Source: Gammaproteobacteria bacterium (GTDB lineage: Bacteria; Pseudomonadota; Gammaproteobacteria; Nitrosococcales; Methylophagaceae). Taken from it: a stretch of 14,670 nucleotides of DNA. The notes below the pieces were generated by a model. It saw nothing but the letters and a program-made list of their open reading frames with translations. It was not told where the DNA came from and did not search any database. The stretch lies in NCBI GenBank assembly GCA_002402245.1, contig NVVP01000033.1:9416-24085 (forward strand), read 5' to 3'. This document shows, piece by piece, positions 7,502 through 13,750 of the stretch (position 1 is the first letter of the stretch; every line of letters starts with the position of its first letter). Made by a program: the position numbers and the translations under genes.

Positions 7502-8806
7502 TTAGATGCTTGGTTTGGGTAAGCGTTGCTCCACCACATTCGCTAATGCTGTTCTAATTAGTTCAGAATCGATTCTATCGAGTACATCCGCTGTAAAGGC
7601 ATAAGTCAGTAAGCTACGAGCGCTGACTTCATCTAAACCTCGTGAACGTAAGAAAAACAGGTGGTCGGCATTAATCTGGCCCACAGTACTACCATGACCA
7701 CATTTAACGTCATCAGCATAAATTTCCATTTCAGGTTTGGTATCAATTTCACAACCACGAGATAATAATAAATTATGATTTTGTTGATTGGCATCAGTTT
7801 TCTGGGCATCTTTATGGACCATTACTTTGCCATTGAAAACCCCATGACTATTACCATTGAGAATGCCTTTATACAGCTCATCACTGGTAGTATTCGCTAC
7901 TGTATGATCAATTCGAGTGTGAAAATCTACATGCTGATCATTATCAACTAAATACAAACCATCCATCACAACATGGGATTGCTCACCTAATAATTGCGTA
8001 TGCACATCATTTCGGGCTAATTTTGCTCCCAATGAAATACTATTAGTTGTCCACTGGCTTTTTGCTGCTTGTTTAGCCGCTAGTGTCGCAATATGAAATG
8101 CTTTCGATGATTCTTGTTGTAATTTATAGTGCTTCAATTGTGCGCTTTCAGCTAAGATCACTTCAGTCACCGTATTGGTAAATGAACTATCCGCATTCAA
8201 ACCAAGGTAATGTTCAATTATGGTTGCTTCACTATTATCAGCCAATACAATAACGTGACGTAAATGTGTTGCTAAGTTAGCGCTTTCACCTGAGTTAATC
8301 ACTAATAGCTCAATTGTTTTTTCAATTTTCACATTACTATCAACCGTAACGGCCATACCTTCTGACATCATCATAGTATTTAATGCAGTAAAGCCTGGCT
8401 TAGTTAGCTCAACTTGTTGACCAAGGTGAGGTTGAATTAAGTCGACGGCTTCAGACAGAGGTCGAATAATTAAACCTGCTTGCAAACCATCAATTTTTGA
8501 TAATTCTGCAGAGAACACACCATCAATAATAACAAAACGATACGCATCATCTAACAAAGCATAATCATTACATTGTTCAACTGAAAGAGGCTGAGTTTTA
8601 GCCCCATGATTAAATTGTTGGCGAGCAAATGGTCGCAGGCTAGTATATTTCCAATCTTCTTCTTTTTTAGCCGGTAAGCCCGCGTTATTAAATTGTGTCC
8701 GCGCTTTTAAACGTAAACTTTTTAACCAGGGTAAATCATCACCAAAAAAAGTCTCATCACTCGAGATACTGGCAAAAGGCGTCGCCAGTTCTGTTATCTG
8801 CTTCAT
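7502..8806 (-). CDS. sufD: SufD, Fe-S scaffold subunit
   Basis: SufD pairs with SufB on a SufC dimer to form the SufBC2D scaffold on which clusters are built. The 434 residues show the divergent N-terminal part (NAGLPAKKEEDWKYTSLRPF, 41-60), the beta-helix core and the conserved C-terminal block with KCGHGSTVGQ, in which Cys369 and His371 line up with the E. coli pair Cys358/His360, the histidine being required for cluster formation. DHLFFLRSRGL (381-391) is also typical. The ATG at 8806 overlaps the sufC stop as ATGA, so SufC and SufD translation is probably coupled. Confidence 0.96.
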   Translation of the reverse strand: MKQITELATPFASISSDETFFGDDLPWLKSLRLKARTQFNNAGLPAKKEEDWKYTSLRPFARQQFNHGAKTQPLSVEQCNDYALLDDAYRFVIIDGVFSAELSKIDGLQAGLIIRPLSEAVDLIQPHLGQQVELTKPGFTALNTMMMSEGMAVTVDSNVKIEKTIELLVINSGESANLATHLRHVIVLADNSEATIIEHYLGLNADSSFTNTVTEVILAESAQLKHYKLQQESSKAFHIATLAAKQAAKSQWTTNSISLGAKLARNDVHTQLLGEQSHVVMDGLYLVDNDQHVDFHTRIDHTVANTTSDELYKGILNGNSHGVFNGKVMVHKDAQKTDANQQNHNLLLSRGCEIDTKPEMEIYADDVKCGHGSTVGQINADHLFFLRSRGLDEVSARSLLTYAFTADVLDRIDSELIRTALANVVEQRLPKPSI

Positions 8807-9561
8807 TCTGCCTGCCCTTGTTGAACCCAGCTATAACCTGTTTTTTCTAATTCTTTAGCGAGCTCTTTATCACCCGTTTTAACTATCTTGCCATCTGAAA
8901 GTACATGAACAAAATCAGGCTCAATATAATCTAGTAATCGTTGATAATGAGTAATCATCACAATTGAACGGTCTGCTGAACGTAGGCCATTAACGCCTTC
9001 TGATACTGTTTTTAATGCATCAATATCTAAACCTGAATCCGTTTCATCTAAAATGGCTAATGAGGGCTCTAATAAGGCCATCTGTAATATTTCATTACGT
9101 TTTTTCTCGCCACCCGAAAAACCTTCATTTACACCTCGGTGTAAGAATTGCTCATCCATTTTCACTAAGTCTAATTTACTACGTACTAAGCTTAAGAAAT
9201 CAATCGCATCTAATTCATCCAAACCTTGGTATTTACGTACTGCATTTAAGGCAGCTTTAAGAAGGTAGATATTACTCACACCTGGAATTTCTACTGGATA
9301 TTGAAAGGCCAAAAACACACCACGCTGCGCGCGTTCTTCAGCCGCTAACTCAAGTAAGTTTTCACCCTTATAGAGCACTTCACCCTGAGTTATTGTATAA
9401 CCATCTCGACCTGCTAATACATTTGACAGGGTACTTTTACCAGCACCATTTGGGCCCATAATCGCGTGAACTTCACCAGCATTAATCGTTAAGTTAATAC
9501 CGCGTAAAATTTCTTTGTCGCCCACACTCGCGTGAAGATTTTTGATTTCTAACATTTTCAT
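8803..9561 (-). CDS. sufC: SufC, ATPase of the SufBCD complex
   Basis: SufC is an ABC-type cytoplasmic ATPase that drives rearrangement of SufB and SufD rather than transport. It is 252 residues long. Walker A is GPNGAGKST (36-44), followed by a Q-loop in FQYPVEIPG (87-95), the ABC signature FSGGEKKR (148-155), Walker B with the Glu/Asp pair in LAILDETDSGLD (168-179), and the switch His205 in ITHYQ. There are no membrane segments. I chose ATG 9561 because AAAGAGAA lies at suitable distance; an ATG two codons later at 9555 is possible. The gene is 32 bases downstream of sufB. Confidence 0.97.
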   Translation of the reverse strand: MKMLEIKNLHASVGDKEILRGINLTINAGEVHAIMGPNGAGKSTLSNVLAGRDGYTITQGEVLYKGENLLELAAEERAQRGVFLAFQYPVEIPGVSNIYLLKAALNAVRKYQGLDELDAIDFLSLVRSKLDLVKMDEQFLHRGVNEGFSGGEKKRNEILQMALLEPSLAILDETDSGLDIDALKTVSEGVNGLRSADRSIVMITHYQRLLDYIEPDFVHVLSDGKIVKTGDKELAKELEKTGYSWVQQGQAE

Positions 9562-9593
9562 TGTAATTCTCTTTGTATTTCAGCGATTAAGAA

Positions 9594-11039
9594 CTAACCA
9601 ACCGAACCTTCTAAGGATAGACTTAATAAATTCTGTGCTTCTACTGCAAATTCCATCGGCAACTGACGCATCACTTCTTTACAAAAGCCATTAACAATCA
9701 TCGATACAGCATCATCAGCATCTAAGCCGCGCTGCTTACAATAAAACAACTGATCTTCACTGATTTTTGAAGTTGAAGCTTCATGCTCAATCTGAGCAGT
9801 AGGATTTTTTACTTCAATATAAGGGAAAGTGTGTGCACCACACTGATCGCCCATTAATAAAGAATCACACTCAGTATAGTTACGGGCATTCTCAGCATTT
9901 GGTCCCACACGTACTAGACCACGATACGAATTTTGTGAACGTCCAGCTGCAATCCCTTTAGATATAATAGTTGAACTAGTATTTTTACCTAAATGAATCA
10001 TTTTGGTACCGGTATCGGCTTGTTGCATATTATTAGTAACCGCAACAGAATAAAACTCACCAGTAGAATTATCACCTTGTAAAATAATACTAGGATATTT
10101 CCATGTGATCGCTGAGCCCGTTTCAACCTGAGTCCAAGATACTTTTGAGCTAACGCCACGGCAAGCTGCACGCTTAGTCACAAAGTTGAAAATCCCCCCC
10201 ACGCCATTTTCATCACCAGGATACCAATTTTGTACCGTAGAATATTTAATCTCAGCCCGATCATGAGCGACTAATTCAACCACTGCTGCATGCAACTGGT
10301 TTTCATCGCGCATTGGGGCTGTACAGCCTTCTAGGTAACTCACATAAGCATCATCATCAGCAATAATTAAGGTACGTTCAAACTGACCTGTATTGGCTGC
10401 ATTAATACGGAAATAGGTTGATAATTCCATTGGGCAACGGGTGCCTTTAGGAATGTAAACAAATGAACCATCACTAAATAACGCTGAGTTTAATGCAGCA
10501 TAAAAGTTATCTTTATAAGACACTACGCTACCCAGATATTTTTTAATTAACTCTGGATGTGCATGCACTGCTTTAGAAAAAGGCATAAAAATAATGCCAT
10601 CTTCAGCTAGTTTATCTTGAAAAGTATTAGCCACTGAAACACTATCAAATACAGCATCCACAGCTACACCCGCTAGTCTTGCTCGCTCATCTAAAGGTAC
10701 GCCTAATTTTTCATAGGTTCTTAATAATTCAGGATCGACTTCATCCAAACTTTTAGGACCATCTGTTTTTTTCTTCGGTGCAGAGTAGTAACTAATTGCT
10801 TGATAATCTATTTCAGGATAATTAACATGCGCCCACTCAGGTGTTTCAAGTGTTAGCCAATGGTGATAAGCCTTTAAACGCCACTCAAGTAAGAATTCAG
10901 GTTCATCTTTCATACGAGAAATTTTACGAACAGTTTCTTCACTCAATCCGGGAGGAAAAGTATCGGATTCAATATCCGTAACAAAACCTGCCTGATAATC
11001 AGTTGCTAATACTTCATTAATTTGTTCTTGTTCAGACAT
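9594..11039 (-). CDS. sufB: SufB, Fe-S scaffold subunit
   Basis: SufB is the main cluster-building subunit of SufBC2D. The block TECDSLLMGDQCGAHTFPYI holds the cysteine at about residue 391, and IEHEAS holds the acidic/His cluster ending at Glu420. Their 29-residue spacing equals that of E. coli Cys405 and Glu434, both needed for cluster formation. I place the start at ATG 11039 (MSEQEQINEV, 481 residues), because the minus strand has GAGTGAG just upstream. A GTG at 11048 would add three residues and has a poorer site. The ATG lies inside the regulator gene, an eight-base overlap, which suggests coupled expression of the regulator and the assembly genes. Confidence 0.97.
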   Translation of the reverse strand: MSEQEQINEVLATDYQAGFVTDIESDTFPPGLSEETVRKISRMKDEPEFLLEWRLKAYHHWLTLETPEWAHVNYPEIDYQAISYYSAPKKKTDGPKSLDEVDPELLRTYEKLGVPLDERARLAGVAVDAVFDSVSVANTFQDKLAEDGIIFMPFSKAVHAHPELIKKYLGSVVSYKDNFYAALNSALFSDGSFVYIPKGTRCPMELSTYFRINAANTGQFERTLIIADDDAYVSYLEGCTAPMRDENQLHAAVVELVAHDRAEIKYSTVQNWYPGDENGVGGIFNFVTKRAACRGVSSKVSWTQVETGSAITWKYPSIILQGDNSTGEFYSVAVTNNMQQADTGTKMIHLGKNTSSTIISKGIAAGRSQNSYRGLVRVGPNAENARNYTECDSLLMGDQCGAHTFPYIEVKNPTAQIEHEASTSKISEDQLFYCKQRGLDADDAVSMIVNGFCKEVMRQLPMEFAVEAQNLLSLSLEGSVG

Positions 11040-11502
11040 GTAGCTCACTCTTGGTTAATATTTTTTTTGGATGAAACTGAATAGCATGTGTATCTGAAAC
11101 CTTCTTCACCAACATATCAGACAGCTTTACTTCATCTAACGCATGAAATACTGCGTTATTAATCTTTTCCCAATTAGTTTGAATATCACAATGGTCCTCT
11201 TGTTCGCAGTGAGTATCATCACTGACGCACTCTGTAAGCGCGATAGGGCCTTCTATTGCAGCTATAATTTCAGCTACTGATATTTTTTTTGGACTACGAC
11301 TTAAACTATATCCACCTTGAACTCCCCGCTCAGACACCAACAAGCCATATTGAGATAATGACTTCAATACTTTTCGAACTGTTGGTAGCGGCATATTTAC
11401 GGCGTCAGACAACGTATGTGCACTGTATTTTTGGTATACGCTCGATGATAAATGACTCATCAATACAATGCCATAGTCTGTTAATTTACCCATTCTTAAC
11501 AT
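11032..11502 (-). CDS. Rrf2-family regulator of the SUF operon
   Basis: This 156-residue Rrf2/IscR-type protein has an N-terminal winged helix (residues 1-70, with LTDYGIVLMSHL and the recognition-helix region LPTVRKVLKSLSQYGLLVSERG), a dimer helix containing ISVAEIIAAIEGPI (74-87) and a cysteine cluster Cys92, Cys99, Cys105. In IscR three cysteines and a histidine bind [2Fe-2S]. Here the position three after the last cysteine is Gln108 (CDIQTNW) where IscR has His (CLTHTLW). It matches the SUF-system regulator group of Rrf2 proteins often found at the head of sufBCDS operons. The ATG at 11502 has an excellent AGGAG eight bases upstream. It probably represses its own operon in response to Fe-S status, through the box at 11548-11572. 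I leave the symbol blank because sufR and iscR are both used loosely for this family. Confidence 0.93.
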   Translation of the reverse strand: MLRMGKLTDYGIVLMSHLSSSVYQKYSAHTLSDAVNMPLPTVRKVLKSLSQYGLLVSERGVQGGYSLSRSPKKISVAEIIAAIEGPIALTECVSDDTHCEQEDHCDIQTNWEKINNAVFHALDEVKLSDMLVKKVSDTHAIQFHPKKILTKSELHV

Positions 11503-11510
11503 GACATACT

Positions 11511-11515
11511 CTCCT
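11511..11515 (-). promoter_or_regulatory. ribosome binding site of the SUF regulator gene
   Basis: The minus strand reads AGGAG here, eight bases before the ATG at 11502. It is the strongest Shine-Dalgarno match in the minus-strand cluster and fixes the start of the regulator. Confidence 0.85.
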
Positions 11516-11526
11516 AAAGTGAGACC

Positions 11527-11555
11527 ATTATAGTATCAATTAAGCTAATAACCAA
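11527..11555 (-). promoter_or_regulatory. sigma-70 promoter of the SUF operon
   Basis: On the minus strand a perfect -10 box TATAAT (11527-11532) is preceded at exactly 17 bases by TTGGTT (11550-11555), which matches only the TTG of the -35 consensus. Transcription would begin near 11520, giving a leader of about 18 bases that just includes the AGGAG. The poor -35 box lies inside the putative regulator site at 11548-11572, as expected for repression by blocking RNA polymerase. Confidence 0.8.
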
Positions 11556-11572
11556 GTTTTTTAGTCGGTTAT
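11548..11572 (-). promoter_or_regulatory. putative IscR type 1-like operator
   Basis: The 25 bases on the minus strand run ATAACCGACTAAA followed by AAACTTGGTTAT. Against the IscR type 1 consensus as I recall it (ATASYYGACTR, three A/T, YAGTCRRSTAT), 20 of 25 positions agree, including the ATA...TAT ends and the GACTA core. The site also sits at the centre of a perfect 11-bp inverted repeat (arms AGCTAATAACC and GGTTATTAGCT, 11543-11553 and 11567-11577). It covers the -35 box of the SUF promoter, so autorepression by the adjacent Rrf2 protein is the natural reading. Confidence 0.7.
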
Positions 11573-11638
11573 TAGCTGGGTGGCGCTTTGCTTAATAATT
11601 ATGCGATAATCCGACGCTGCTGAACTTTTATCGATCGT

Positions 11639-11668
11639 TTGCTTACCAAGATAGGTAGGCATCATAAT
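11639..11668 (+). promoter_or_regulatory. possible promoter of the FKBP gene
   Basis: TTGCTT (11639-11644) and CATAAT (11663-11668, five of six matches to TATAAT) are separated by 18 bases, leaving a leader of some 40 bases before the ATG at 11717. An imperfect hairpin (GCTTACC/GGTAGGC) lies in the spacer. Other weak pairs exist closer to the gene, so this assignment is tentative. Confidence 0.35.
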
Positions 11669-11716
11669 ATTGATGACTTTAGATATTTATCTTATTGACT
11701 TTTTAGAGCATATAAA

Positions 11717-12403
11717 ATGAAATTAAAATCACTTGTAATTCTTCCTTTCTTATTCGGAGCTCCAGTAATGGCTGACACTCACGCCGCAAAATTAGATACT
11801 GAAAAACAAAAATTAAGTTATATCTTTGGTATTAACGCAGGACAAAACATCATGGCTGAAGGTGTCGAATTAGATTTCGATTCATTTATGGCGGGTGTTG
11901 AAGATATGTTCAAAGGTAGAGCGCCTCAACTAGATCAAGAAACTGCAGGCAAAGTAATTGGTGCTTTCCAACAAGAAAAAGCACAGCAACTCGCTGCTGA
12001 AATGAATAAAAAGCAAAAAATATCGCAAGACTTCATGGAAAACAATGCTAAACAAGAAGGCGTTGTCACAACTGAAAGTGGCCTTCAATACAAAATATTG
12101 ACCGCAGGCGATGGTGCAACACCGACTGCTGACGATCAAGTACTAGCACATTACAAAGGTACTTTATTAGACGGTACTGTATTTGATAGCTCATATGATC
12201 GTGGCGAACCCGCTGCATTTGGTGTAACCGGTGTTATTCAAGGCTGGCAAGAAACATTGCAACTTATGAAAGAAGGCGGTAAATGGGAAATTGTTGTTCC
12301 AGCTAACCTAGCTTACGGTCCTCGTGGTGCAGGTCAAGGTTCTCCAATTGGTCCAAACGAAACATTGATCTTTGAAATTGAATTAATCGCGATTACTAAA
12401 TAG
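11717..12403 (+). CDS. periplasmic FKBP-type peptidyl-prolyl isomerase (Mip/FklB-like)
   Basis: This enzyme catalyses cis-trans isomerisation of X-Pro bonds and probably helps fold exported proteins. The 228-residue precursor begins with a signal peptide (MKLKSLVILPFLFGAPVMA, likely cut after Ala19; no lipobox cysteine). Next come an FKBP N-terminal dimerisation domain with YIFGINAGQNI (35-45) and a charged helix rich in Gln/Lys/Glu (about 75-112), as in Mip and FkpA. The C-terminal FKBP domain (about 120-227) has the active-site residues Tyr146, Phe156-Asp157, Val173-Ile174, Trp177, Tyr200 and Phe219. The start has only a weak AGAG upstream. The gene stands alone, divergent from the SUF operon, and ends at a strong terminator. 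FklB and FkpA are close relatives, so I give no symbol. Confidence 0.94.
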   Translation: MKLKSLVILPFLFGAPVMADTHAAKLDTEKQKLSYIFGINAGQNIMAEGVELDFDSFMAGVEDMFKGRAPQLDQETAGKVIGAFQQEKAQQLAAEMNKKQKISQDFMENNAKQEGVVTTESGLQYKILTAGDGATPTADDQVLAHYKGTLLDGTVFDSSYDRGEPAAFGVTGVIQGWQETLQLMKEGGKWEIVVPANLAYGPRGAGQGSPIGPNETLIFEIELIAITK

Positions 12404-12425
12404 TCTGATTGGTTCAATTTAAAAT

Positions 12426-12460
12426 ATCCCCTACTCACTTCGGTGATAGGGGATTTTTTT
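12426..12460 (+). terminator. intrinsic terminator of the FKBP gene, probably bidirectional
   Basis: The outer stem is ATCCCCTA (12426-12433) with TAGGGGAT (12447-12454). After one bulged C the inner stem is TCAC with GTGA, closed by a TTCG tetraloop (12439-12442), and seven T follow (12454-12460). It lies 22 bases after the FKBP stop. Its T run overlaps the stop codon of the convergent ampD gene (12459-12461). In the minus direction the hairpin is followed by ATTTT, so it may also stop ampD transcripts, less efficiently. Confidence 0.93.
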
Positions 12461-13010
12461 ATGCCTGTAATAAAGTATTCAGTTGCTGCCAGCTGAAATA
12501 AGGCCCTGGATCTGTTTTTCTACCAGGTGCAATCTCTTGATGACCTTTGACCTTATCAATAGTTAACCTTGGATATGCATCACACAGTGATTTAATTAGC
12601 TGTGTTAGCTGTTGATATTGAACAGCCTCAAACTCTTGATCATCACAGCCTTCTAATTCAATACCAATGGTAAAGTCATTACAGCCTGTTCTGCCCTCCC
12701 ATGATGATACGCCTGCATGCCATGCACGCTGATGGAATGGTACATACTGTATTAATTCACCGTCACGACGAATTAGCATATGAGCAGACACTTTTAATGT
12801 GGCAATCGCTTCAAAGTAAGGATGTGCTGTCGGATCTAATTGATTTAAAAATAAATCATTAATCCAACCACCACCAAATTCACCAGGTGGCAAACTAATA
12901 TTATGGATAACAATGCCTGAAATATCGTCAATATCAGGACGTTCGTCAGTGTTAGGCGATGAGTGGTACTTAATATCAGCCACTAAGCCAGTTTTTGTAT
13001 TAAGCTGCAA
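12459..13010 (-). CDS. ampD: 1,6-anhydro-N-acetylmuramyl-L-alanine amidase AmpD
   Basis: AmpD removes the peptide from 1,6-anhydro-muropeptides in the cytoplasm during cell-wall recycling, and so keeps the inducers of AmpR-type regulators low. The 183 residues carry the amidase_2 zinc site His36 (IVIHNIS), His157 (GHQEIAPGRKTDPGP) and Asp167, with Glu118 (IGIELEG) and Lys165 as catalytic partners. SAHMLIRRDGELIQYV and RAWHAGVSSW are also typical, and there is no signal peptide. The start must be TTG 13010: an in-frame TAG lies only four codons upstream, the next ATG is at codon 77, and AGGAAA sits at proper distance before the TTG. It is convergent with the FKBP gene and starts just after the CBS-domain remnant. 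Confidence 0.95.
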   Translation of the reverse strand: MQLNTKTGLVADIKYHSSPNTDERPDIDDISGIVIHNISLPPGEFGGGWINDLFLNQLDPTAHPYFEAIATLKVSAHMLIRRDGELIQYVPFHQRAWHAGVSSWEGRTGCNDFTIGIELEGCDDQEFEAVQYQQLTQLIKSLCDAYPRLTIDKVKGHQEIAPGRKTDPGPYFSWQQLNTLLQA

Positions 13011-13012
13011 TT

Positions 13013-13267
13013 TTATTTCCTAATAGCGTGTAATACCATTCGCGTTAAGCTCACCACACCGACAAGCTTGCCCTCATCCATCACAGGTGCTCTAGAGAGT
13101 TTAAGTCGCTCAAACAAGCGTGCACAATAGCGAATATCCATCGAAGCATCAACTGTAATCGCGGGCTTAATCATAATTTCATAAACATTAACACGATCAG
13201 GCGATTTATCTCGTGCTAATACGTGGTGAGCGATAACTTCTACAGGTATGACAATAGTTATTAACAC
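13013..13267 (-). pseudogene. CBS-domain protein, C-terminal part only
   Basis: From about residue 14, the 84 codons read as the last CBS domain of a small CBS protein: ARDKSPDRVNVYEIMIKPAITV, then MDIRYCARLFERLKLSRAPVMDEGKLVGVVSL and a short C-terminal helix. A complete protein of this type has an N-terminal CBS domain before it, since CBS motifs work as pairs. Here the upstream codons read instead as DUF1538-like membrane sequence (LIIAGYGWGVLITIVIP). The only start available is GTG 13267, which has no clear ribosome binding site, and an in-frame TAG lies at 13295-13297. I read this as a gene truncated by a deletion that joined it to the DUF1538 remnant near 13230. The CBS part itself has no frameshift, so low-level expression of a fragment cannot be excluded. 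Confidence 0.7.
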
Positions 13268-13675
13268 GCCCCAACCATAACCCGCAATAATTAACTAGTG
13301 AATTGGCCACCCTTTAAAAATCCGCAATACACTGATTAAAATAGCAAAGCCAACTGATACGGCCACCCATATAGCGCAAACCTATGGCATAGGTCAATTT
13401 GGCACTCACTCAATCATTCCACCGACGGCTGGCCTTTTCTAACAAACACATTGGCCCTGCTTTCACAAATTAGGGAATAAGCCCATTTCGAGCCCACGGA
13501 TAAAGAATGTTAAGCCAAGAACAACTAATAAAACACCTGTTAATATCTCAGCAAGCTTAGGTATCGGCTGCTGTAAAACCACTAACTGGAAAAAGGCTAC
13601 GACGACTATAATAGGGGTTAAATCACGAGCGCTAGTTAAAAAGTAGCTAAAAAAGATAGAAAATTGTGCTTTCAC
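13230..13675 (-). pseudogene. DUF1538 membrane-protein remnant
   Basis: A GTG at 13675 opens 70 codons with the N-terminus of a DUF1538 protein (ARDLTPIIVVVAFFQLVVLQ, QPIPKLAEILTGVLLVVLG, GLEMGLFP) and then stops at TGA 13463-13465. Family-like sequence continues beyond it: KLTYAIGLRYM (13400-13368) in another frame; after what looks like one extra G in the GGG at 13366-13368, VAVSVGFAILISVLRIFKGW in the original frame; then PIH, a TAG at 13295-13297 where the family usually has an aromatic residue, and LIIAGYGW. The middle (about 13465-13400) is too short for the family and carries several stops, so an internal deletion is likely. Full DUF1538 proteins are about three times longer than the first open segment. 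Members have been proposed to form cation/proton antiporters, but this copy cannot make one. Confidence 0.75.
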
Positions 13676-13700
13676 CCGTTACCCTTGTTAGTTAAGATGA

Positions 13701-13724
13701 ACCTTATACAAGAATGTATAAGGT
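13701..13724 (+). promoter_or_regulatory. perfect 10-bp palindrome upstream of nadC
   Basis: The arms ACCTTATACA (13701-13710) and TGTATAAGGT (13715-13724) are exact reverse complements around a four-base AGAA loop, 26 bases before the nadC ATG and 25 bases upstream of the DUF1538 remnant's start. There is no T run after it, so it is not a terminator. An operator for an NAD-related regulator or a 5'-leader hairpin are both possible; I do not recognise the motif. The TATAAG within it could also serve as a -10 box. Confidence 0.5.
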
Positions 13725-13750
13725 ATCGTGCAATTTTATTAAGCGTAGCC

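Noticed and set aside
9015..9268. Two overlapping + strand open frames opposite sufC.
   Set aside because: Their sequences are the antisense of conserved SufC motifs, with low-complexity composition and no domain signal.
10194..10200. Run of seven C (G on the coding strand) within sufB, considered as a slippage site.
   Set aside because: It encodes the conserved glycines of GVGGIF, the gene is intact, and the run is only seven bases.
11040..11048. GTG at 11048 as the sufB start.
   Set aside because: The ATG at 11039 has GAGTGAG at the right distance; GTG adds only three residues and has a poorer site.
11640..11661. Imperfect hairpin (GCTTACC/GGTAGGC) upstream of the FKBP gene, considered as a riboswitch or operator.
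   Set aside because: The stem is short, contains a wobble, and may lie upstream of the transcript start; there is not enough to call it a regulator site.
11930..12139. A minus-strand open frame of 69 codons opposite the FKBP gene.
   Set aside because: It is antisense to a well-supported gene and has no family features or ribosome binding site.
13664..13750. A longer nadC with 29 extra N-terminal residues starting at 13664 or 13697.
   Set aside because: The extra residues do not look like NadC, overlap the perfect palindrome, and the ATG at 13751 gives the usual 280 residues.
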